NCBI GenBank assembly: GCA_963843565.1
Contig: CAWJKY010000003.1
Span: 682,001 to 746,000, forward strand
Origin: DASZQY01 sp963843565
Lineage (GTDB): Bacteria > Pseudomonadota > Alphaproteobacteria > Rhizobiales > Kaistiaceae
Length of the DNA stretch: 64,000 nucleotides
Direction: 5' to 3'
Below the pieces are notes generated by a model that was not told where the DNA came from, made no database searches, and worked only from the letters and a program-made list of their open reading frames with translations. Numbering within the stretch: the stretch's first letter is position 1; every line of letters starts with the position of its first letter. Positions 1 to 8,323 of this stretch are shown piece after piece. A program made the translations under genes and the position numbers.

Positions 1-24
1 CGTGCCCGCCCGCCGGAGGAGCGC

Positions 25-660
25 GTGACGGAAAGCGACAACAGTCCCGCGCGTCGTTCGCCGTGGCGGCTCGACCGCGAGCAGCGCGGGGCGTTCATCC
101 TGGTCGCGGTGATCGTCATTCTGTGCTTCGCCGCGCAAGCGTTCGCGGATCAACTCACCCCGCTCCTCATGTACGACAGGGTGGCGATCCTCCACGGCGA
201 GGTCTGGCGGATTCTCACCGCCAACTTCATCCACGCGACCTATCCGCATGTGACCATGAACATGATCGGGCTGGTCCTGGCGCTCGCCATCTTCCTCGAC
301 GCCGCGTCGGCGCGCGACTGGATCATCGTCATGGTGGTGAGCGTTCTCGCCATCGGGGTCGGCTTGCTGCTGTTCGTGCCAAGTATCGGAAGATATATCG
401 GATTCTCCGCCGTCACGCACGGGCTTTATGCCGGCGGGGCGGTGCTGCTGATGGCCCGCGGGCGTCCGTGGTTCGGTCTCCTGGTGCTGGTGCTGGTCTT
501 CGTGGAGGTCGCCTACGAAGCCTTTATCGGGCCGATCACGATCGGCCACGAGATGGTCGGCGGCGCCATCGCCACCCAGGCGCACAATTTCGGGGCGCTG
601 GGCGGATTTGCCGCCGGTCTCGGGCTGGCGTTGCGGCAAAGGCGCCGCGCCATTGCCTGA
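25..660 (+). CDS. Rhomboid/rhombosortase-like intramembrane serine protease
   Basis: Predicted integral inner-membrane serine protease of 211 aa with about six hydrophobic segments. The serine motif GFSAVTHG (near residue 132) and a later AHNFGALGG segment match the Ser and His positions of rhomboid and rhombosortase active sites, and HATYPHVTMNM resembles the early rhomboid H-x-x-x-H-N/M loop. The length suits the short rhombosortase branch. The start is GTG at 25, with GGAGGA immediately upstream. The next gene overlaps or abuts its end, so the two are probably co-transcribed. Rhombosortases usually process GlyGly-CTERM proteins, and none is encoded in this window, so the substrate is unknown. 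Family is fairly sure; subfamily is inference. Confidence 0.75.
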   Translation: MTESDNSPARRSPWRLDREQRGAFILVAVIVILCFAAQAFADQLTPLLMYDRVAILHGEVWRILTANFIHATYPHVTMNMIGLVLALAIFLDAASARDWIIVMVVSVLAIGVGLLLFVPSIGRYIGFSAVTHGLYAGGAVLLMARGRPWFGLLVLVLVFVEVAYEAFIGPITIGHEMVGGAIATQAHNFGALGGFAAGLGLALRQRRRAIA

Positions 661-1870
661 CGCGGCGGGCGAACCGCGCGGCCGTCTCGTCCGGCCGCTC
701 TTCGTCATTCTGGCCACGGTGGCGCTCGACGCGGCGGGCATCGGCCTGATCTTCCCGATCCTGCCGCGCCTGCTCCGTGAAATGAGCGGCGCCGGCGAGG
801 TCTCGGCGCTGTTCGGCGCCATGCTGGCGCTCTACGCGCTGATGCAGTTCGCGTTTTCACCTGTCCTTGGCGTGCTGTCGGACCGCTTCGGCCGCCGGCC
901 GGTGCTGCTCATTTCGCTCGCCGGCTCGACCGTCGACTATCTCATCATGGCGTTCACGCCGTTTCTGTGGCTGCTGTTCGTGGGCCGCGCCATCGCGGGC
1001 CTCACCGCGGCCAATGTCGCGGTCGCCACCGCCTACATCGCCGACATCACGCCGGAGGCTCAGCGCGCCAAGCGCTTTGGCCTGTTCAACGCCTGCTTCG
1101 GCGCCGGTTTCGTCATGGGGCCGGTGATCGGCGGCGTGCTCGGCGATATCTGGTTGCGCTATCCGTTCCTGATCGCCGCCGCGCTCAACGGCCTCAATCT
1201 GGCCATCGCCCTGTTCGTCCTGCCGGAGTCGCACAAGCCGGAGCGCGTGCCCATCCACTGGCGCCAGTTGAACCCGCTGTTGCCGCTGCGCTGGGCGCTT
1301 ACCTTCCGCCAACTGGTTCCGTTGCTGGCGGTCTTCCTGCTCCTCAACCTCGTCGGCCAGACCTACGTGACCGTTTGGGTGCTCTTCGCCGAAGACCGCT
1401 TCCAGTGGACCGGCGCCATCGTCGGCCTGTCGCTCGGTGCCTTCGGCGTCATGGTCGCCGCCGCCCAGGCGCTGGCGACCGGGCCCGTCACCTCGTGGCT
1501 CGGCGAGCGTGGCGCGCTCCTCCTCGGCATCGTCTGCGAGGCGGTCGCCCTCTTCGTGCTGGCGTTTGCCAACGCGGGCTGGATCGCGTTCGTGCTCATG
1601 CCGCTGTTCGCCTTCGGCGGCATCGGAATCCCCGCGCTGCAATCGCTGCAGACCAACAGCGTCGACCGCGACCGCCAGGGTCAGCTGCAGGGCGTCATCG
1701 CCAGCCTGGTCAGCGTGACGGCGGTTCTGGGACCGCTCCTCTTCAGCTGGGTCTACGCCCTGTCCCGCCCGCATTGGGACGGGCTGGTGTGGATCATCGG
1801 CGTCGCCATCTACGTGTTTACAGTGCCGTTCGTGCTCGCCGTGCCGCGGCGCGGCAACCGCCCCTCATGA
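653..1870 (+). CDS. TetA-like MFS drug/proton antiporter
   Basis: Twelve-TM major facilitator of the TCR/Tet (DHA1) family. It has the family opening VALDAAGIGLIFPILPRLL and motif A GVLSDRFGRRPVLL between TM2 and TM3. It would export a small molecule in exchange for protons across the inner membrane; the substrate cannot be read from sequence. The open frame extends back to a TTG at 608, inside the rhomboid gene. A TTG at 653 gives an 8-bp overlap with the rhomboid stop and about 405 aa, which fits the family better, so I use it. The 3' end overlaps the convergent MFS gene by 6 bp. Tetracycline specificity should not be assumed. Confidence 0.85.
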   Translation: MPDAAGEPRGRLVRPLFVILATVALDAAGIGLIFPILPRLLREMSGAGEVSALFGAMLALYALMQFAFSPVLGVLSDRFGRRPVLLISLAGSTVDYLIMAFTPFLWLLFVGRAIAGLTAANVAVATAYIADITPEAQRAKRFGLFNACFGAGFVMGPVIGGVLGDIWLRYPFLIAAALNGLNLAIALFVLPESHKPERVPIHWRQLNPLLPLRWALTFRQLVPLLAVFLLLNLVGQTYVTVWVLFAEDRFQWTGAIVGLSLGAFGVMVAAAQALATGPVTSWLGERGALLLGIVCEAVALFVLAFANAGWIAFVLMPLFAFGGIGIPALQSLQTNSVDRDRQGQLQGVIASLVSVTAVLGPLLFSWVYALSRPHWDGLVWIIGVAIYVFTVPFVLAVPRRGNRPS

Positions 1871-3055
1871 GGCGCGCCGGCCGAGATGCCCGGCGAAGAC
1901 GGCGCTCAGCAGCACCAGCGGTATGATCGCGGCGAGCCCGACGCGCAGGCCCCACGCGTCGGCGACGAACCCGACCAGTGGCGGGCCGACCAGCGAGCCC
2001 GAATAAGCGACCAGGGACAGCGCCGCGACGTTGACCGCCGCCGAGCGTCCGCCGCCGAAATTGGCCGCCGTCGAGACCGACAGCGGCATCACCACCGACA
2101 GTCCAGCTCCGACGAGGGCAAACGCCGCGATCCCCACCGTCAGGTTGTCGGTGACGACGAGCAGCGCGAACCCGGCGGTGGTAAGCAGCGCGCAGATGCG
2201 TCCGACGGCCGCCGCCCCGAAGCGGTCGGCGAGGCGGTCGCCGATGAACCGTCCGGCGGTCATGGTGATCGAGAAGGCCGCGTAGCCGGCGCCAGCGCCG
2301 GCGGCCGAGGCTGCCAGAACGTCGCGCGCGTAGACGGCGCCCCAGTTCCGGGTGGTCAGTTCGCCGACGATCGAGCCGAAAGCGAAGACGCAGAGACCGA
2401 GCATCGCGGCGAGCGGCAGCGTGAGAAACGGCACGCGCGCCCTCTCGTCCGCGGTCGGCGGCAGCCGCGGCAGCGCGCGCGCGACGGTGACCGCGATCGG
2501 CGCCAGGAAGACCAGCATGAGCATCAGGTGCCAGCGCGGCGCGATCTGCCACTCGGAGAACGCCGACCCGGCGACCAGCCCGACGACCGAGCCGAGGCTC
2601 CAGAAGCCATGGCATGTGCTCAGGATGCGTCGGCCGAGGCTCGCCTGGATGCGCGAGGCTTCGACGTTCGCCGATACGTCGTTGACCGTGTAGGCGACCC
2701 CCATCAGCAACAGCGCGCCGAACAGGGAGGGCAGATCCCATGCCCAGCCCGGCAGGATCAGCAGCACCGTGAAGACGATGTAGGCGTAGGCCAGCGCGCG
2801 GCGCGCCGAGAACCGTTCGATGACGCGCGGCGCGATCGAGGTGCCGATGGCGCCGCCGATCGGCATGGCGATCAGCGCGATCGCCAGCGCCCCCGGCGAC
2901 AAGTCGAGTTTGGCCTGAATGTCGGGAATGCGCGGGAACCAGTTGTTGAGCGCCGCCGCCTGCAGAAAGAACATGCCCATGACGAGACGTTGGGGCGGCA
3001 GCCAGCGGGCGAGGCCGGCGGGCGCCGGCGCCATCGTCTCGCCGGCCGCGGTCAC
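1865..3055 (-). CDS. MFS transporter (YbjJ/FucP-like)
   Basis: A 396-aa, roughly 12-TM major facilitator. The N-terminal part (AAALNNWFPRIPDIQAKL, then SPGALAIALIAMPIGG) resembles the YbjJ/fucose-permease-like branch of MFS_1 proteins often found in alphaproteobacteria. The start is GTG at 3055, overlapping the terC stop (GTGA), so it is translationally coupled to terC and is the last gene of a pcs-terC-MFS operon on the minus strand. Substrate unknown. It is unrelated in close sequence to the MFS gene facing it at 653-1870. Confidence 0.8.
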   Translation of the reverse strand: MTAAGETMAPAPAGLARWLPPQRLVMGMFFLQAAALNNWFPRIPDIQAKLDLSPGALAIALIAMPIGGAIGTSIAPRVIERFSARRALAYAYIVFTVLLILPGWAWDLPSLFGALLLMGVAYTVNDVSANVEASRIQASLGRRILSTCHGFWSLGSVVGLVAGSAFSEWQIAPRWHLMLMLVFLAPIAVTVARALPRLPPTADERARVPFLTLPLAAMLGLCVFAFGSIVGELTTRNWGAVYARDVLAASAAGAGAGYAAFSITMTAGRFIGDRLADRFGAAAVGRICALLTTAGFALLVVTDNLTVGIAAFALVGAGLSVVMPLSVSTAANFGGGRSAAVNVAALSLVAYSGSLVGPPLVGFVADAWGLRVGLAAIIPLVLLSAVFAGHLGRRAS

Positions 3056-3816
3056 GTCTGGCCGCCGCTGTCTCCGCCGGGCGGCTTGGCGCGCTTGCTG
3101 CGGTTCTTGTGGGCGATCACGTTCAGCACCTCGACCGCCGTCGAGAACGCCATCGCCACGTAGAGATAGGCGCGCGGGATATGGAAGCCGGCGCCGTCGG
3201 CGACCAGCGCGAAGCCGATCATCAGCAGGAACGACAGCGCCAGCATGCGCGTCGTCGGGTGGCGCTGGATGAAGTCGGAGACCGCGCCCGAGGCCAGGTA
3301 CATGATGATCACGGCGATGATGACAGCCACGACCATGACGCCGAGGTGCTCGGCGATGCCGATGGCGGTGACGATCGAATCGACTGAGAAGATCACGTCG
3401 ATCACCACGATCTGCGCGATGATCGCGCCGAACGCGGCCTTGGCGCCGCCGGTGCCCTCGCCGCCCTCCTCACGCGCCTCGACGTCCTTGTGAATCTCGC
3501 GGGTCGCCTTGACCAGCAGGAACAACCCGCCGACCAGCAGCACGAGGTCGTGCAGCGAGACGCCGTGGCCGGCGACCGTGAACAGCGGCGTGGTCAGCCC
3601 GATCAGCACGAAGAGCAGCGAGAGCAGCAGGATGCGCAGGACCAGCGCCAGCGTCAGGCCGATGAAGCGCGCGCGCTTCGATTGTTCGGCCGGCAGGCGG
3701 CCGACGATCACCGAGATGAAGACGATGTTGTCGATCCCGAGCACGATCTCCATCAGCGTCAGCGTGATCAGGCTGATGAGGATCTGCGGATCGGTGAGCC
3801 AGGCGATGATGTCCAA
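3052..3816 (-). CDS. TerC family integral membrane protein
   Basis: A 254-aa TerC/Alx-type membrane protein with about seven TM segments. The signature LMEIVLGIDNIVFISVI in TM1 and the second acidic intramembrane motif DVIFSVDSIVTAIG are both present; the aspartates are thought to bind metal ions, and members have been linked to manganese export and tellurium resistance. The start is an unusual TTG at 3816, one base after the pcs stop; no ATG exists before the conserved TM1, so translation probably depends on coupling to pcs. It overlaps the downstream MFS gene by 4 bp. Confidence 0.88.
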   Translation of the reverse strand: MDIIAWLTDPQILISLITLTLMEIVLGIDNIVFISVIVGRLPAEQSKRARFIGLTLALVLRILLLSLLFVLIGLTTPLFTVAGHGVSLHDLVLLVGGLFLLVKATREIHKDVEAREEGGEGTGGAKAAFGAIIAQIVVIDVIFSVDSIVTAIGIAEHLGVMVVAVIIAVIIMYLASGAVSDFIQRHPTTRMLALSFLLMIGFALVADGAGFHIPRAYLYVAMAFSTAVEVLNVIAHKNRSKRAKPPGGDSGGQT

Positions 3817-3817
3817 G

Positions 3818-4525
3818 TCAGGCTCCGCTCGGCGCCGCCGCCGGTTTCCGCGTGAGCTGCAGGAAGATGCCGACGAAGGAGAAGTAGACCCCGACGACGA
3901 TCAGCCCGATGACCACCCAGCGCGACGGGTGGAGGCTGTCGGCGAGCGCGATCGCGGCAAGCAGCGCCCAGGCGGCGGTCATGGCCACCGTCAGGGGCCG
4001 CAGGCGCTTGACCCGCATCGGGTGGACGAACTCAACCGGCAGGAACGTCAGGACCGCGAACAGGGCCACGACCAGCAGGGTCGCCCACTGCGGCCACTGG
4101 TAGACCATGAGCTGGTAGACGACCACGTTCCACACGGCCGGGAATCCGCGAAACGTCTGCTCGGACGTCTTCATGCGCGTGTCGGCGAAGTAGAGCGCGC
4201 CCACCACCGCGATCACGATGCCCGCCGCGGTCGCCAGCGGCTCGACCAGCAGGCCACTGCGCGCCAGCACGAACGCCGGCACCAGAACGTAGCTGGTGTA
4301 GTCGACGACGAGATCGAGCATCGCCCCGTCGAACCACGGCACCCGGTCGCGCACGCGCACTTTCCGCGCCAGCGGCCCATCGACGCCGTCGACCACCAGC
4401 GCGATCCCGAGCAGGAAGAAGACCGTCTGCCAGGCGTCGGCCGCCGCCGCGATCATGGCGGCAAGCGCCAACGCAGCACCGCTCGCGGTCAACAGATGGA
4501 CCGCCCACGTGCGCCAGTTCGTCAT
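3818..4525 (-). CDS. pcs: Phosphatidylcholine synthase
   Basis: Condenses CDP-diacylglycerol with choline to make phosphatidylcholine in the inner membrane, the one-step route known from rhizobia and related bacteria. The 235-aa protein has about eight TM helices and a CDP-alcohol phosphatidyltransferase motif, DGPLAR followed by G-x3-D-x3-D in FDGAMLDLVVDY; the enlarged spacing between the two halves is typical of Pcs. Later residues TRMKTSEQTFRGFPAVWN also match the family. ATG 4525 with an upstream AGGCAGG is preferred over ATG 4552. First gene of the pcs-terC-MFS operon; implies choline uptake by the host cell. Confidence 0.9.
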   Translation of the reverse strand: MTNWRTWAVHLLTASGAALALAAMIAAAADAWQTVFFLLGIALVVDGVDGPLARKVRVRDRVPWFDGAMLDLVVDYTSYVLVPAFVLARSGLLVEPLATAAGIVIAVVGALYFADTRMKTSEQTFRGFPAVWNVVVYQLMVYQWPQWATLLVVALFAVLTFLPVEFVHPMRVKRLRPLTVAMTAAWALLAAIALADSLHPSRWVVIGLIVVGVYFSFVGIFLQLTRKPAAAPSGA

Positions 4526-4685
4526 GTATCGCCGCCTGCCTCTGGGGCTCATCGCGCATTGCTTTCGCCGATCTCACACCCCGTGGCAAGCCTTTGACGC
4601 GCCAGCCCCGTTCTTGGCAGCCGTTTGCTTGTTGAGGGCCGGACGGTGGGCATACGATCCTGAAAATCCAGAGGATTTTGGAACG

Positions 4686-5123
4686 ATGGAAACTTTCGCC
4701 CCCCTTTCCGCCACGGTCGGCGGCCTGCTGATCGGCCTGTCCGCTACGCTGCTGTGGCTGGTCAACGGCCGCTCCGCCGGCATCTCCAGCATCGCCGGCA
4801 ACATCTACCCGCTCCGTCGCGGCAATGTCGCCTGGCGCGTTGTCTTCCTCGCCGGCCTGCCGGTCGGCGCCTGGATCGGCTTCACGCTCGCCCCGCACGT
4901 CTTCGCCGAAGTGCCGGCCACCCTGCCGCAGATCACCCTCACCCCGGTCTGGCTGATCGGCGCCGGTCTGCTGGTCGGCATCGGCACGCGGGTCGGCCGC
5001 GGCTGCACCTCCGGCCACGGCATTTGCGGCCTTTCGCGCCTTTCGGTGCGCTCGTTCGTCGCCGTTGGAACTTTCATGGCGACGGCCGCCGCCACGGTCT
5101 TTATCATGAGGCACGTCCTATGA
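4686..5123 (+). CDS. YeeE/YedE family protein, N-terminal-half type
   Basis: A 145-aa protein with about four TM helices, from the YeeE/YedE (sulfur-transport) family. GNIYPLRRG and the cysteine-bearing GRGCTSGHGICGLSRLS are the hallmark of the first half of YeeE-type thiosulfate or sulfur-compound permeases. Here the family is split into two genes, this one and the next, which overlap by ATGA. ATG 4686 is the first start downstream of the divergent pcs promoter region. In other alphaproteobacteria such pairs often sit near sulfide-detoxifying genes, but none is adjacent here, so the substrate is inferred only from the family. Confidence 0.85.
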   Translation: METFAPLSATVGGLLIGLSATLLWLVNGRSAGISSIAGNIYPLRRGNVAWRVVFLAGLPVGAWIGFTLAPHVFAEVPATLPQITLTPVWLIGAGLLVGIGTRVGRGCTSGHGICGLSRLSVRSFVAVGTFMATAAATVFIMRHVL

Positions 5124-5602
5124 AGCGCTCCGTCCTCGCCCTCGTTTCGGCCGGCCTCAGCGGCGTCATCTTTGGCGTCGGTCTGGCGGTCGCGCGCATG
5201 ATCGACCCGGCCAAGATCTGGAACTTCCTCGATTTCGGCGCCATTCCCTCCGGCGGCTGGGACCCGAGCCTCGCCTTCGTCATGGGCGGCGGCGTGCTGG
5301 TCGGCCTTGTCGGGCTCCGCCTCGACCGCTGGCTCAGGATGCCGATCCCGGTCGCCGCGCCCGCCTTCGACCGCAACCGGCTCCGCAAGGTCGATGCGCC
5401 GCTCGTCCTCGGCGCCGCGATCTTCGGCATCGGCTGGGCGCTTTCCGGCTTCTGCCCGGGCCCGGCCATCGCCAACCTCGGCCTGATGCCGGGCGAGGTG
5501 TGGATGTTCGTCGCTGCCATGTTCGGCGGTTCCTGGCTCGCGGGCCAGATTCTCGACTGGCGCGCGCCTGCGCCGCAAACGGCGGACGCCACGGCCCAAT
5601 GA
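5120..5602 (+). CDS. YeeE/YedE family protein (DUF6691-like second half)
   Basis: A 160-aa, four-TM partner of the preceding gene. The motif FGIGWALSGFCPGPAI carries the conserved Gly-Cys-Pro-Gly of the second YeeE/YedE half, and the opening SGVIFGVGLAVARMIDPAKI is characteristic. Together with 4686-5123 it should form one transport channel for a reduced sulfur compound such as thiosulfate. Its ATG overlaps the stop of the first half and its own stop overlaps the ATG of the hydroxylase that follows, so the three genes form a tightly coupled run. Confidence 0.85.
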   Translation: MKRSVLALVSAGLSGVIFGVGLAVARMIDPAKIWNFLDFGAIPSGGWDPSLAFVMGGGVLVGLVGLRLDRWLRMPIPVAAPAFDRNRLRKVDAPLVLGAAIFGIGWALSGFCPGPAIANLGLMPGEVWMFVAAMFGGSWLAGQILDWRAPAPQTADATAQ

Positions 5603-6753
5603 GCGACACGGCGATTGCAGTTGTCGGCGCGGGTCCGGTCGGGCTCGCCGCCGCGCTGCTGCTCGCCGACAGCGGACATCAGGTCGCCCTCGTCGCACCG
5701 GCCGCGCCGCCCGACCGGCGCACGTCCGCGCTGCTCGGCGGCTCGGTCACCTTGCTGGAGCGCCTCGGGGTCTGGGATCAGCTTGTCGCCGGCGCCGCGC
5801 CGCTCCGCACCATGCGCATCGTCGACGGCACCCGGCGCCTGATCCGCGCCCCCGAGGTCGCGTTCGATGCCGGCGAGATCGGCCTTCCCGCCTTCGGCTA
5901 CAACGTCGCCAACACCGACCTCGTCGCCGCCCTGCAGCGCGCCCTCGCGACCCGTCCAATCGTGCGCCACGACGCGCTCGCGGAAACGGTCGAGATGGCC
6001 ACCGACAGCGCAACCGTCACGCTTTCCACCGGCGACGCGCTTACCGCCCGCCTCGTGGTCGGCGCCGACGGCCGCCGCTCGCGGGTCCGCGAAGCCGCCG
6101 GCATCGCCGTCGACGACTGGCGCTATCCGCAGGCCGCGCTGGTCTGCAACTTCCGCCACAGCCTTCCCCACGGCGATGCCTCGACCGAGTTCCACACCGA
6201 ACACGGGCCGTTCACGGTGGTGCCGCTGCCCGGCGACGCCTCGAGCCTCGTGTGGGTGGACGAGCCGCGGGAATGCGAACGCCGCCTGGCGCTTTCCGAC
6301 GCGGAGTTGTCCGCCGAGATCGAGGGGCGCTCGCAGGCGATCCTCGGCGCCGTCACCGTCGAGGGGAAGCGTCAGGTCTTCCCGCTTTCCGGCATGACCG
6401 CCCGCAGCTTCGCCGCGAAGCGCGCCATGCTGGTCGGCGAGGCCGCGCACGTCTTCCCGCCGATTGGCGCGCAAGGGCTGAACCTCGGCTATCGCGATGT
6501 CGCCGCGCTTGCCGATGTGCTCGCCGACGCGCAGGCTGATCCCGGATCGGACGCGGCGCTTGCCGCTTTCGACCGCGCCCGCCGCCTCGACGTGCTGTCG
6601 CGGACCGCCGCCGTAGATGCGCTGAACCGCACGCTGCTCAGCGGTTTCCTGCCGGCCCAGGCGCTCCGCGGCCTCGGCCTCTATCTGGTCGACCGCGTTC
6701 CGGCGCTCCGCCAGTTCGCCATGCGTCAGGGCCTCGCCGCCACTCTCAGCTAG
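5599..6753 (+). CDS. UbiH/UbiF-family FAD-dependent hydroxylase
   Basis: A 384-aa flavin monooxygenase of the ubiquinone-ring hydroxylase family. It shows the N-terminal FAD fold VVGAGPVGLAAALLLAD (residues 6-22), the DG motif GADGRRSRVREAAG, and the C-terminal pyrophosphate motif LVGEAAHVFPPIGAQGLNLG. It probably hydroxylates a polyprenyl-phenol intermediate at the inner face of the membrane with O2 and NAD(P)H. The ring position (UbiH, UbiF, UbiI or alphaproteobacterial UbiL) cannot be decided. ATG 5599 overlaps the upstream stop; the 3' end overlaps the convergent AEC gene by 4 bp. Confidence 0.82.
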   Translation: MSDTAIAVVGAGPVGLAAALLLADSGHQVALVAPAAPPDRRTSALLGGSVTLLERLGVWDQLVAGAAPLRTMRIVDGTRRLIRAPEVAFDAGEIGLPAFGYNVANTDLVAALQRALATRPIVRHDALAETVEMATDSATVTLSTGDALTARLVVGADGRRSRVREAAGIAVDDWRYPQAALVCNFRHSLPHGDASTEFHTEHGPFTVVPLPGDASSLVWVDEPRECERRLALSDAELSAEIEGRSQAILGAVTVEGKRQVFPLSGMTARSFAAKRAMLVGEAAHVFPPIGAQGLNLGYRDVAALADVLADAQADPGSDAALAAFDRARRLDVLSRTAAVDALNRTLLSGFLPAQALRGLGLYLVDRVPALRQFAMRQGLAATLS

Positions 6754-7712
6754 TGAAACGGGTCGAGCGGCAGCGCGTCGTTGACGAGGAGCACCACCGC
6801 GACCGTCAGCGTGACGATTGCCGCCACCGATCCGAGCAGCACGGCGGTCGCCGCCCGGTCCTCGTGGACGCGATAGCGGCGTGCCTGCACGATGACGTTG
6901 GCGGCCGGCGGCAGCGCCGCGATCAGCACCGCCGTGTTCACCCAGATGCGGTCATAGCCGCCGATCCAGCTCAACAGCAGATAGACGATCGCCGGATGGA
7001 CCACGAGCTTCACCGCCACCACCAGCGGCAGCTCGAGGGGCACCGATCCGAGGGCGCGGCCTGACAAGCTCGCGCCGAAGGCGAACAGCGCCGCCGGAAC
7101 CGCCGCCTGGCGCAAGCCCGTCAGCAGCGCGTCGATGCCGGGCGGCGGCTGGAAGCCGATCGCCGCGGCGAGGAACCCGAGGATCATGGCGATGATGATC
7201 GGGTGGACGACCATCCGCCAGCCGATCGACTGGGCGAGCGTGCGGGCGTCGGTGCGCGCCGTGCCGCCCAGCGCCATCATCAGTGGCGTCACGACCAGAA
7301 GCACGATGGTGTCGAAGGTGAAGATCAGCGCCGTGGGCGAGGCCGCCGCCGCGCCGAAGGCGGCGATGGTGAGCGCCGGCGCCAGAATGCCTGTGCTGCT
7401 GTACGAGCCGACCAGCCCTTCGATGGTCGCCTCGGGCACCTTGCCGCCGTTGATCAGCGCGCCGATCGAGAAGGCCACCGCGAAGGCGCAGTAGGTGGCG
7501 AAGGTGGTCGTCGCCACGAAGCCCCAGCCAGCGAAACTCGACAGCGGCGTGGCGGCGATGAGTTCGAAGAAGAGTGCCGGCAGCGCCAGATAGAGGACGA
7601 AGAAGTCGAGGCCCGCCAGTCCGCCAGCCGGAATCAGCTTGAACCGGCCGACCCCGTAACCGATCAGGATCAGGGCGAAAAACGGTACGAGGATGGTGAA
7701 GATGGCGGTCAT
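6750..7712 (-). CDS. AEC family transporter (auxin efflux carrier fold)
   Basis: A 320-aa membrane protein with ten predicted TM helices. The start FTILVPFFALILIGYGVGRF, the central GSYSSTGILAPAL and the C-terminal NTAVLIAALPPAANVIVQA are typical of bacterial AEC carriers (malonate, malate or unknown organic-anion transport). The two five-helix halves are separated by a short hydrophilic stretch near residue 155. ATG at 7712. It stands alone on the minus strand, diverging from hspQ across about 200 bp. Confidence 0.85.
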   Translation of the reverse strand: MTAIFTILVPFFALILIGYGVGRFKLIPAGGLAGLDFFVLYLALPALFFELIAATPLSSFAGWGFVATTTFATYCAFAVAFSIGALINGGKVPEATIEGLVGSYSSTGILAPALTIAAFGAAAASPTALIFTFDTIVLLVVTPLMMALGGTARTDARTLAQSIGWRMVVHPIIIAMILGFLAAAIGFQPPPGIDALLTGLRQAAVPAALFAFGASLSGRALGSVPLELPLVVAVKLVVHPAIVYLLLSWIGGYDRIWVNTAVLIAALPPAANVIVQARRYRVHEDRAATAVLLGSVAAIVTLTVAVVLLVNDALPLDPFH

Positions 7713-7913
7713 GGCGCTCGCCGGTGGCGGTTCCAGAGCCGAATCGCACGCCGGCCCCGCGCCATCATGCCTCTCCCATCCGGCGGATTTCTCCCATTGA
7801 TTTCAGTCAAGGCCGCCAGCCCCTAGCGCCATGATAATGTTACCGATACTCGCCGGTTTGACTCATCCGCCGCGTCATGTCTTAAGGCGCGAGAAGCGTT
7901 CCGGAGTATTTCG

Positions 7914-8252
7914 GTGATGATGGACAAGGCGCGCAGCGCAAAGTACGCGATCGGGCAGGTCGTTCGGCACCGGATCTTTCCGTTCCGCGGGGTCGTCTTC
8001 GACGTCGACCCGGTGTTCGACAACACCGAGGACTGGTGGCAGGCGATCCCCGAGGACGTGCGTCCGTCGAAGGACCAGCCCTACTATCATCTGCTGGCCG
8101 AAAACGCCGAGACCGAATACGTCGCCTACGTTTCGGAGCAGAACCTGCTGCCCGACGATTCCGACGAGCCGCTGCGCCATCCGCAGATCGCGGAGCTTTT
8201 CTCGGGCCGCGATGGCGGTCTCTACGTCACCCGCGACCGCGCGCTGAACTGA
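7914..8252 (+). CDS. hspQ: Heat shock protein HspQ (YccV-like)
   Basis: Small cytosolic protein of 112 aa with the YccV/HspQ domain. In E. coli HspQ binds hemimethylated oriC and acts as a specificity enhancer of Lon protease. Conserved segments seen are AKYAIGQVVRHRIFPFRGVVFDVDP, read here as its opening, then EDWWQAIP, QPYYHLLAEN and AYVSEQNLLPD. The first possible start is GTG 7914, followed at once by ATG 7917 and 7920; CGGAG lies about 8 bases upstream. It is a single gene closed by a strong intrinsic terminator at 8272-8303. Confidence 0.9.
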   Translation: MMMDKARSAKYAIGQVVRHRIFPFRGVVFDVDPVFDNTEDWWQAIPEDVRPSKDQPYYHLLAENAETEYVAYVSEQNLLPDDSDEPLRHPQIAELFSGRDGGLYVTRDRALN

Positions 8253-8271
8253 CCGCCGCCTTCGGAAAACG

Positions 8272-8303
8272 AAAGGCGCGAGCCTTGGCCCGCGCCTTTT
8301 TTA
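8272..8303 (+). terminator. Rho-independent terminator after hspQ
   Basis: Perfect 9-bp stem AAAGGCGCG / CGCGCCTTT around a 10-base GC-rich loop, running straight into a T-rich tail. It lies 20 bp after the hspQ stop. The A-rich left arm means it may also stop transcription of the converging minus-strand gene at 8324. Confidence 0.9.
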
Positions 8304-8323
8304 TCGTTTCGCCTGTCCCTCGC

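Noticed and set aside
7797..7810. FNR-like TTGATTTCAGTCAA upstream of hspQ and the AEC gene
   Set aside because: Only TTGA-N6-TCAA is satisfied, which is expected about once by chance in 64 kb, and it is not at -41.5 of a clear promoter.
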